Assembly (NCBI GenBank): GCA_002392275.1
Contig: DGGQ01000060.1
Span: 1 to 8,520 of the forward strand
From: Treponema sp. UBA3870
GTDB taxonomy: Bacteria; Spirochaetota; Spirochaetia; Treponematales; Treponemataceae
Length of the DNA stretch: 8,520 nucleotides
Direction of reading: 5' to 3'
Part shown: piece by piece, positions 1 to 5,370 of the stretch
Numbering within the stretch: position 1 is the stretch's first letter
How the letters are laid out: each line of letters begins with the position of its first letter
Notes under the pieces: generated by a model
Database searches by the model: none
The model's input: the letters and a program-made list of their open reading frames with translations, nothing else
What the model was told of the DNA's origin: nothing
Program-made: the position numbers and the translations under genes

Positions 1-546
1 GGAACGGTGACGGGAACTTTTTTTTCCGCGCTCAGCTCTCTGCTGATTATTTTCCACGAAAAAAATTTTCATTCAATTTTTGTATGGACGATGGGAAGCT
101 TCAACGCAAAGGGATGGGACGAGGTTAATTTCTTTTTGATTCCATCGCTTGTGTCCATCGCAATGCTTCTTCTCTGCGCTCCATCACTGGACATTCTTGG
201 CGGAGGAGAAAAAACGGCGCAGTCGCTTGGACTTGATTTCCGCCGTGCAAAAATTTTCATTCTACTGTCCGGGACACTTGCGACATCCTGCGCCGTGTGT
301 TCTGGTGGAATAATTTCTTTCGTCGGGCTGATTGCACCACACCTTATGAGAAGCATATTCGGACCGAACCACCGAACTCTGATTCCCCAGAGCATGGTCT
401 CGGGCGCAATACTTCTTCTTGTTTCCGACATCGTGGCAAGAACGGCCGTCGCCCCATCCGAAATACCGATTGGAATCATCACCTCCCTGGTCGGGGTTCC
501 ATTTTTTATAGCCGTTCTGAAAAGGGATGTCTATGTTCACGGTTGA
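1..546 (+). CDS. FecCD-family ABC importer permease (C-terminal half, 5' end outside window)
   Basis: Inner-membrane permease subunit of an importer for iron-siderophore, haem or cobalamin. The frame is open from base 1, so the gene starts upstream; 181 residues are present against roughly 330-350 usual for the family. Family hallmarks in order are the W-x-MGSF segment near residues 28-32, a coupling-helix region AQSLGLDFRRAK, the strongly conserved GGIISFVGLIAPHLMR block, and the terminal PSEIPIGIITSLVGVPFFIAVLKR block. Several hydrophobic membrane helices are evident. It overlaps the start of the following ATPase gene by 14-20 bases, the usual arrangement for translationally coupled transporter subunits. 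The true substrate cannot be read from the permease. The substrate-binding lipoprotein is not in the window and is probably upstream. The family call is firm; the substrate is unknown. Confidence 0.93.
   Translation, partial: GTVTGTFFSALSSLLIIFHEKNFHSIFVWTMGSFNAKGWDEVNFFLIPSLVSIAMLLLCAPSLDILGGGEKTAQSLGLDFRRAKIFILLSGTLATSCAVCSGGIISFVGLIAPHLMRSIFGPNHRTLIPQSMVSGAILLLVSDIVARTAVAPSEIPIGIITSLVGVPFFIAVLKRDVYVHG
520..526 (+). promoter_or_regulatory. Ribosome binding site that favours the ATG at 533
   Basis: The run AAAAGGG at 520-526 lies six bases before the ATG at 533. It directly abuts the ATG at 527, which is too close to serve that start. The site lies inside the end of the permease gene, consistent with coupled translation. 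Confidence 0.55.
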
Positions 547-1303
547 AAATCTCTGCGCCTCGTACAACGGAAAAAAAGTTTTTGAGGACGTATCCTTTTC
601 CCTGAAAGAAAATTCAATAACGGCGTTGTGCGGAATGAACGGAAGCGGAAAATCTACACTGCTTTCCCTGATGTCCGGGATTGTCCATCCGTCGCTCAAA
701 ATTGATGGCGGCATTTTTTTGGACGGGAAAAACATTCTCCGGCAGAGACCAAAGGACACTGCAAAAAAAATTTCGTATCTCGTGCAGGACGAAAACCCCG
801 CGTGGAATGTCACGGTTGAAAAAGTTGTTGACTGCGGAAGATTCGCCCACAGAAAATGGTACGAGCTATCAACACCCGGAGACAGAAAAATAATAGACGG
901 CTCTATGGAGCTTCTTTCAATTTCAGGGCTAAGGAACAGACCGGTCTCAACGCTTTCGGGAGGGGAGTACCAGCGGACAAGAATCGCAAGGAGCCTCGCG
1001 CAGGAGACGGACTATATTTTTTTGGACGAGCCCCTTTCTTCGGTTGACATAACCCACCAGCGCAATCTGCTTGACATACTTCGGGACCTGTGCCAGAAAG
1101 GAAAGACGGTCTGCATATCAATCCACGACATAAATCTTGCCTCGCAGTTTTCTGACCGGATGATTCTGATGAGAAACGACCGCACCGGAATCTTCCATGG
1201 ACCAAGCGATGAAATGATGTCCAACGTTTTTCTTCGGCAGACCTATGGAAAAGATTTCCAGATTTTCACACATCCGGTGACAGGGAAAAAGCAGGTCTGG
1301 TAG
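533..1303 (+). CDS. ABC importer ATPase, FecE/BtuD/FepC type
   Basis: Cytoplasmic ATPase that powers import through the adjacent FecCD permease. From the ATG at 533 (256 residues) every nucleotide-binding motif is intact: Walker A GMNGSGKST at about residues 34-42, Q-loop glutamine at about 85 (LVQDE), signature LSGGE at about 141-145 followed by YQR, Walker B YIFLDE at about 161-166, D-loop SSVD and the H-loop histidine in ISIHD at about 198. The length matches the family norm of about 250-265. A second ATG at 527 would add two residues (MS), but spacing to the AAAAGGG site and the typical start of the family (M-x-x-V-E-N-L) favour 533. The C-terminus (FQIFTHPVTGKKQVW) is typical of FecE-like subunits. 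Iron, haem and corrinoid are all possible substrates. Confidence 0.93.
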   Translation: MFTVENLCASYNGKKVFEDVSFSLKENSITALCGMNGSGKSTLLSLMSGIVHPSLKIDGGIFLDGKNILRQRPKDTAKKISYLVQDENPAWNVTVEKVVDCGRFAHRKWYELSTPGDRKIIDGSMELLSISGLRNRPVSTLSGGEYQRTRIARSLAQETDYIFLDEPLSSVDITHQRNLLDILRDLCQKGKTVCISIHDINLASQFSDRMILMRNDRTGIFHGPSDEMMSNVFLRQTYGKDFQIFTHPVTGKKQVW

Positions 1304-1337
1304 GCAAATATAAGGCAAACTCAAGAAACAGGGTTCC

Positions 1338-1366
1338 TTTACAAATTTCTTCCATTGAAATAATAT
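1338..1366 (+). promoter_or_regulatory. Sigma-70-type promoter for the MATE gene
   Basis: A -35 box TTTACA (1338-1343) and a -10 box TAATAT (1361-1366) are separated by exactly 17 bases. Each differs little from consensus. The predicted transcription start, about seven bases after the -10 box, falls at about 1372-1375, essentially on the ATG at 1375. This suggests that the efflux gene is transcribed separately from the ABC operon. Confidence 0.55.
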
Positions 1367-1374
1367 AGTTCCCC

Positions 1375-2769
1375 ATGGAAAAGAATGTATCAGAAAAAAA
1401 TATTCTGGGGACCGAGAAAATCGGAAAGCTGCTCGCAAAATTTGCAATCCCCGGAATCATCAGCATGGTTGTGAACGCTTTCTACAATATCATCGACCAG
1501 ATTTTTATTGGAAACGGAGTGGGCTATCTCGGAAACGGAGCCACATCGGTAATCTTCCCAATGGCAACACTTGCAATGGCTTTCGCAATGCTGTTTGGCG
1601 ACGGTGCCGCAAGCTTTATGAGCCTGAAGCTTGGACAGAACGACAGGGACAGGGCAAACATGGGAGCCGCGTCGGGGATAATTGGATTTTCCGCAAGCGG
1701 AATTGTGATAGCCGCCGTCTACATTGTTTTTCTTGAACCAATCTGCAAACTTTTTGGTGCGTCAGAAGGAATACTTCCATACGCGAAGGACTACGGGCTG
1801 ATTATCTCCCTTGGCATTCCGTTCCTATCGATATGCGCGGGAGGTGCGAGCGTCATACGTGCAGACGGAAGTCCCCGGTTCAACATGGTAGGTCTGCTTT
1901 CGGGATGCGCAATCAACCTAATCTTCGACCCTATATTTATTTTTGTCTGCCACTGGGGAGTGAAGGGTGCGGCATGGGCAACAATAATGGGACAGGCCGT
2001 CAACGCAGCTCTGAATATTTTCTATCTCATGCGGCGGACAAAGACAATCAGGCTGACAAGGGATGTCTGGAAAAAATCTTTCTCGGTGTCATGGTCCATA
2101 ACAAGGCTGGGCGTTTCCAGCTTCATCAACCAGATTGCGCTTGTGATTGCCATAGCAGTCAGGAACAATATTCTCGTGACATACGGGGCCACAAGCAAAT
2201 ACGGATCGGACATACCAGTTACGGCCCTTGGAATCACCATGAAGACCTTCAGCATAATCATGTGCATCGTGCTTGGACTCTGCACCGGCTCGCAACCAAT
2301 CCTTGGGTTCAACTATGGCGCAAAAAATTTTGACCGCGTTAAAAAAACTTTCCGACTGACAGCGACAATATCAAGCGTAATTTCAATAGTGGCGTTCCTT
2401 CTCGCGCAGCTGATTCCAATGCAGATTATCAGCATATTCGGATCGGGGAGCGACCTGTACAACGAGTTCGGGGTGAAGTGCATGCGCATATACCTGATGC
2501 TGATTCCGCTCTTCGGATTAAACATTGCGGCCGGCGTGTTTTTCCAGGCGATAGGATATCCAACGCAGTCATCCATCCTCTCTCTTTCAAAACAGATTAT
2601 CTTCCAGCTGCCTGTGACAGTCATCATCCCGATGTTCCTTGGGCTTGACGGTGTCCTGTATGCCGGACCTGTTTCGGATTTTCTGACATTCGTGCTGACG
2701 GTGGTTCTGCTCTTCGTCTACTGGAAAAAAATTTTCAGGGCGGGGCGGTCCAATGAAGAAGTAAATTAG
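1375..2769 (+). CDS. MATE-family multidrug/Na+ or H+ antiporter (MepA-like)
   Basis: Inner-membrane cation-coupled efflux protein of the multidrug and toxin extrusion family. The 464 residues match the family's usual 440-480, with about twelve hydrophobic helices in two halves. Recognisable family segments are LLAKFAIPGIISMVVNAFYNIIDQIFIG near the N-terminus (residues 19-46), GDGAASFMSLKLGQND (75-90), IRADGSPRFNM (161-171), GAAWATIMGQ (198-207) and, starting the second half, LGVSSFINQIALVIAIAVRNN. The combination points to the bacterial DinF/MepA-like branch. The tail after the last helix is short and charged (RAGRSNEEVN). There is no Shine-Dalgarno sequence before the ATG (the upstream bases are TAGTTCCCC). 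A good promoter ends eight bases before the start, so the transcript may be leaderless. The exported compound cannot be inferred. It lies 71 bases after the ABC ATPase gene. Confidence 0.92.
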   Translation: MEKNVSEKNILGTEKIGKLLAKFAIPGIISMVVNAFYNIIDQIFIGNGVGYLGNGATSVIFPMATLAMAFAMLFGDGAASFMSLKLGQNDRDRANMGAASGIIGFSASGIVIAAVYIVFLEPICKLFGASEGILPYAKDYGLIISLGIPFLSICAGGASVIRADGSPRFNMVGLLSGCAINLIFDPIFIFVCHWGVKGAAWATIMGQAVNAALNIFYLMRRTKTIRLTRDVWKKSFSVSWSITRLGVSSFINQIALVIAIAVRNNILVTYGATSKYGSDIPVTALGITMKTFSIIMCIVLGLCTGSQPILGFNYGAKNFDRVKKTFRLTATISSVISIVAFLLAQLIPMQIISIFGSGSDLYNEFGVKCMRIYLMLIPLFGLNIAAGVFFQAIGYPTQSSILSLSKQIIFQLPVTVIIPMFLGLDGVLYAGPVSDFLTFVLTVVLLFVYWKKIFRAGRSNEEVN

Positions 2770-2871
2770 CCGACAGTTTTCCACGCCTCCTGCCGATAAA
2801 ATTCTGCGGACATCTTCAACAAATCGTCCATTTAGGATATTATTCTGATGATGCATTCGGGATTTTTTGAC

Positions 2872-2877
2872 AGGAGG
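2872..2877 (+). promoter_or_regulatory. Strong Shine-Dalgarno site, fixes start at 2882
   Basis: AGGAGG sits four bases before the ATG at 2882. It settles the start of the beta-barrel gene against an in-frame TTG at 2867, which would lie upstream of the site and put five residues before the signal peptide. Confidence 0.85.
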
Positions 2878-2881
2878 TTTT

Positions 2882-4162
2882 ATGAAAAAAATTATCACCC
2901 TGGCGGCCGCATCAGTTTTGGTCGCCGGATCCGTTATGGCTCAGCCAAAAATAAATGTTTCCTTTAAAATGAAGTCCAACATAGTTTCCACCAATTTTGA
3001 CAAATGGACTTTCCTTGATTACGGAGGCTACGGCGCAATCGCAAGCGGTCTGCTTTTTTCAATGGGCACCGACAATGTTGGAATCGAGCTGGAGATGGAC
3101 CCGTACATTGCTTTCAACAGAACGGCAGACGAGTGGTTCAAAAACTTTTCGCTTGAAAAATACAATGCATGGGTCTCATTCGGCAGGGCAGGCTCCTTCT
3201 TTTTGAGGATGGGCTCATGGGACGGCAGGTCGCTGAACTGTGTCACCGATGGCGCGCTGTTGATGGACGGCATAGATTTCTCGGTTTACAATCCAGGAAT
3301 GATTTCCAGCATCACCACAAAAAATCTCTCGATGGACATAAGCTCTCAGTGCGGCTCCTCTTCATCCAAAAAACTTGGCGCAATGTTCCAATTCAAAAAC
3401 GGACCTTTCGAAATCAGGGCTGGCGCGATGAATCTGAATTTTCTTGGCGACGAGAACACCGGGGACAGCAATCTGGCGGTCACGGACAAACTTGTTTTCG
3501 GGGTGGACACTTTCATGGCAGAGGCGGGCTTCACACTGAAAAATGTGGGAAAGGTCACGGCCACAGGAAAATTTGCGAAAGAGGAGCTTGCTCTGGCCGC
3601 ATTCTACGAACCCGCGTTCCCGTTCCTGAAGAACCTTACGGCACTTGTGGGATTCACCGGGGAATATAAGAACAAAAACAAGACGACGGCGGCCGGGAAG
3701 GACCTCTGGGGTTTTGGAATAGATTTTAGGGCGAGATATGTGTTTGACAGAAGCATCTCCGTGACCACCATAAACAATTTCACAATGAACCAGCGGGACG
3801 TTGCATCCGGGATAGAAAACGGAATCGCCATGGAGAACATGGTCAACATGCTGTACAACGTTCATCCACGAAAAAATGATTTGAAGGTCTACCTGAACGT
3901 GCGCCACTATACTGGAATGGATGCCGCAGAAAACGGATACAAACCGACGCTGCTGACCGTAGCGGAATCAGGGGACACATCAAAGCTGGACTGGGTGTCG
4001 AATTTCAGAATCACGAACGCGTTTGAATACAAATTCAGTGAAAACGCAAAACTTGACGCAGGTATAGCGTTCAACATCCTGAACTGCTTCAGCAACCAGG
4101 CGACAGCAAACGACCCGCATTTTGATGTACAGATACCGCTGGTCTTCCAGGTTTCCTTCTAA
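2882..4162 (+). CDS. Putative outer-membrane beta-barrel protein of unknown function
   Basis: I do not recognise a named family. The 426-residue product starts with a clear Sec signal peptide: MKK, a hydrophobic core ITLAAASVLVAGSV, then an Ala-Gln cleavage site after about residue 20 (VMA before QPK). The mature part has no hydrophobic helices but many alternating-polarity stretches rich in Gly, Asn, Phe and Tyr. It ends in an outer-membrane signature, with hydrophobic residues alternating to a terminal Phe (IPLVFQVSF). This supports insertion in the outer membrane by the Bam machinery. Similar treponemal proteins of about 400 residues exist as uncharacterised antigens or porins, but that is recollection, not a match I can verify. 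A short gap separates it from the MATE gene, and a rho-independent terminator follows. Porin-like uptake partnering the upstream importer is possible but unproven. Confidence 0.75.
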   Translation: MKKIITLAAASVLVAGSVMAQPKINVSFKMKSNIVSTNFDKWTFLDYGGYGAIASGLLFSMGTDNVGIELEMDPYIAFNRTADEWFKNFSLEKYNAWVSFGRAGSFFLRMGSWDGRSLNCVTDGALLMDGIDFSVYNPGMISSITTKNLSMDISSQCGSSSSKKLGAMFQFKNGPFEIRAGAMNLNFLGDENTGDSNLAVTDKLVFGVDTFMAEAGFTLKNVGKVTATGKFAKEELALAAFYEPAFPFLKNLTALVGFTGEYKNKNKTTAAGKDLWGFGIDFRARYVFDRSISVTTINNFTMNQRDVASGIENGIAMENMVNMLYNVHPRKNDLKVYLNVRHYTGMDAAENGYKPTLLTVAESGDTSKLDWVSNFRITNAFEYKFSENAKLDAGIAFNILNCFSNQATANDPHFDVQIPLVFQVSF

Positions 4163-4184
4163 AAGTATTCCAAAAAAACATCAG

Positions 4185-4217
4185 TCCGGTCACATTGAGT
4201 TGTAGCCGGATTTTTTT
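4185..4217 (+). terminator. Rho-independent terminator after the beta-barrel gene
   Basis: TCCGG (4185-4189) pairs with CCGGA (4206-4210). A T-G wobble, one mismatch and an inner ACA/TGT pairing extend the stem, and seven T residues (4211-4217) follow directly. It starts 23 bases after the stop codon and marks the end of the chromosome-like gene block. Confidence 0.75.
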
Positions 4218-4334
4218 GTGCCCGCGCCAAGCACCCCGCCAAAATAACAGCCGTTATGTACAATGGCACAAGCAAAAATCCCAAGGACTTTGGGCAATAT
4301 AAGGATTTGACTTGGGGCCGACCCAAAAGTATTG

Positions 4335-4403
4335 TCATGCTGAATTTATTTCAGCATCTGCGCTAAATATAGTGCATGGATTCCGAAACGAGTTCGGAAT
4401 GAC
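4335..4403. repeat. Dispersed-type paired-hairpin repeat (GTCAT...ATGAC ends)
   Basis: Two hairpins of identical design lie in tandem. ATGCTGAA (4337-4344) and TTCAGCAT (4350-4357) enclose a five-base loop; ATTCCGAA (4380-4387) and TTCGGAAT (4393-4400) enclose another five-base loop. The unit is framed by inverted ends GTCAT (4335) and ATGAC (ending 4403). The form GTCAT-hairpin-spacer-hairpin-ATGAC resembles intergenic repeats that occur in many copies in several bacterial genomes, as I recall. Only one copy is in this window, so dispersal is inferred. It lies exactly at the change from high to low G+C. Confidence 0.6.
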
Positions 4404-4439
4404 GCTACGCAACGAACTTTTTGGTCAGCCCTTTCTATT

Positions 4440-4567
4440 ATAAACTGTTACCAAAAGTGCTTAACATATGCTAACCGTCTACAAAAATAGACTACCATGG
4501 TAACAGTTTATCTAGAATCTTGGAAGAAACTGTTACCAAATCAATGGAAAATACAAACTGTTACCAT
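4440..4567. repeat. Iteron-like repeat cluster, core AAACTGTTACC, candidate replication origin
   Basis: Four copies share AAACTGTTACCA. Copy 1 is 4440-4453 (plus), copy 2 is 4498-4511 (minus), copy 3 is 4527-4538 (plus) and copy 4 is 4555-4566 (plus). Copies 1 and 2 form a 14 bp inverted repeat ATAAACTGTTACCA; copies 3 and 4 are 28 bases apart. A ten-base palindrome TACCATGGTA (4493-4502) overlaps copy 2. Such short repeats in the non-coding region before a plasmid initiator gene usually bind the initiator (iterons). Irregular spacing, mixed orientation and the roughly 800 bases to the rep gene are less usual. An alternative is the operator of another DNA-binding protein. An A+T-rich stretch follows at about 4605-4635. 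Confidence 0.6.
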
Positions 4568-5171
4568 AACCAGCTGGAATACATCGATTTAATTGCATGG
4601 CGACCGGATTATTTCTTCTTCTTAATTATAAATCGTCCTGTAGTGTAATTTTAGTTTGAGGAACTATAATCCAGCTCACTGCATAAATATACAACACCAA
4701 CGTATAATCACGCAAATAGCACCAGGGGTATCATAAGAAAAAAAGCGAGGCTGATAAAGATTTTGGTAGACAGAATACTGATTATACATAGCAAAGTATG
4801 TACACCATATATAGCGTTGATCCAGGTCGGGGAAGAAAACAAAAAGAGCTCCTGCTCCTTGGCTAGCCCGCACCCGCACAACCAGAGGACAAAAAAAGAC
4901 ATCAAGAAAAGACGCGAACCAAGGAAAAAGCAAGTCTGCCAGGACCGAAATACACACAAAAAAACGGGCAAACATTCCTTCGCAGCTTCCCGAATGCAAA
5001 GCTCACGCGGAACAGCTTTTGTAAATAGTCCCGGAGCGCAAAACAGACTTTTGTAACCGCCCAAAGGCCAAACACACCAATCGCACATTTTACTGCCCCC
5101 GCAGCCATACCCCTCCCGGCAACCTAAATAAAAGAGGCGACCGTAATAGCAGCACCGAACCACCAAGAAAC
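4568..5171. other. Intergenic stretch without a supportable gene
   Basis: About 600 bases lie between the iteron-like cluster and the palindrome. The minus strand is open over 4708-5190 (160 codons, GTG start inside the palindrome, very Cys-rich), and a second minus-strand frame at 4902-5108 (68 codons from ATG) has a purine-rich GGGAGGGG almost touching its start. Neither translation looks like a known family. The hydrophobic tail of the longer frame could be one membrane segment. The plus strand here is unusually rich in A and C, which by itself removes stop codons from the minus strand. I see no tRNA or repeat in it. A decayed small gene is possible. Confidence 0.35.
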
Positions 5172-5209
5172 ATTTTATATTTTGTGACACGTGTCACAAA
5201 ATATAAAAT
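5172..5209. promoter_or_regulatory. Perfect 38 bp palindrome, candidate parS (ParB-loading) site
   Basis: The two 19-base arms are exact reverse complements with no spacer, centred between 5190 and 5191. The inner 16 bases, TGTGACACGTGTCACA, match the canonical chromosomal parS TGTTTCACGTGAAACA at 12 of 16 positions, including the outer TGT/ACA and the central CACGTG. The outer arms are A+T-rich (TTTTATATTTT). A ParB gene is in the same window, so a plasmid-specific parS is the best reading. Alternatives are an operator controlling rep, whose promoter starts 100 bases away, or a cruciform. A terminator is less likely since no T tract follows directly. Confidence 0.6.
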
Positions 5210-5261
5210 ATGGAAATCTATTTTTTAACACTAACAAATTTCTAGTACATCAATCAGGGCG

Positions 5262-5289
5262 CCTCGGACCAGCCCCTCCCTCTGCGAGG
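5262..5289 (+). other. Hairpin with C-rich loop upstream of the rep promoter
   Basis: CCTCG (5262-5266) pairs with CGAGG (5285-5289) around an 18-base loop containing CCCCTCCCTCT. The loop is complementary over six bases (CCCCTC) to the rep Shine-Dalgarno segment GAGGGG (5358-5363). It lies upstream of the predicted rep promoter, so it would act only on a longer transcript or as a separate RNA. Function is speculative. Confidence 0.25.
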
Positions 5290-5308
5290 ATACCTGCATC
5301 ATAGTGTC

Positions 5309-5337
5309 TTGACTTATACTTTATTTTAGTATACTAT
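5309..5337 (+). promoter_or_regulatory. Promoter of the rep gene with an inverted repeat over its -10 region
   Basis: A -35 box TTGACT (5309-5314) is followed by TATACT at 15 bases (5330-5335) or TACTAT at 17 bases (5332-5337). An inverted repeat TATACT (5315-5320) / AGTATA (5328-5333) fills the spacer and reaches the -10 box, a natural position for a repressor or autoregulating initiator. The transcript would have a leader of about 25-30 bases with a Shine-Dalgarno site AGAGGGG (5357-5363), seven bases before the ATG at 5371. Confidence 0.5.
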
Positions 5338-5370
5338 AAACATCAAAATAGGCAAAAGAGGGGATGTTTT

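Noticed and set aside
2867..2881. In-frame TTG start five codons before the beta-barrel ATG
   Set aside because: It lies upstream of the AGGAGG site that serves the ATG at 2882, and would put extra residues before a standard signal peptide.
3362..3907. 181-codon minus-strand open frame
   Set aside because: It is antisense to the well-supported beta-barrel gene and has no family resemblance or ribosome site.
4160..4450. tRNA gene or attachment site at the composition junction
   Set aside because: No cloverleaf, TTCGANNC arm or flanking direct repeat could be seen; the TTCGGAAT segment belongs to the paired-hairpin repeat.
4440..4567. CRISPR array
   Set aside because: Repeats are only 12-14 bases, occur in both orientations and have irregular spacing, with no cas genes.
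4763..5056. 97-codon plus-strand open frame encoding a very basic peptide
   Set aside because: No convincing Shine-Dalgarno site, composition simply follows the A/C-rich strand, and it overlaps open frames on the other strand.
4708..5190. 160-codon minus-strand open frame
   Set aside because: It would start with GTG inside the perfect palindrome, is extremely Cys-rich, and resembles no family. Kept only as part of the unassigned stretch.
5172..5209. Rho-independent terminator
   Set aside because: The palindrome has no loop spacer or immediate T tract and no supported gene ends next to it. A protein-binding site fits better.
4218..5370. DnaA boxes (TTATCCACA type) near the proposed origin
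   Set aside because: None was found by eye on either strand in this gap, so origin function rests on the repeats and rep alone.
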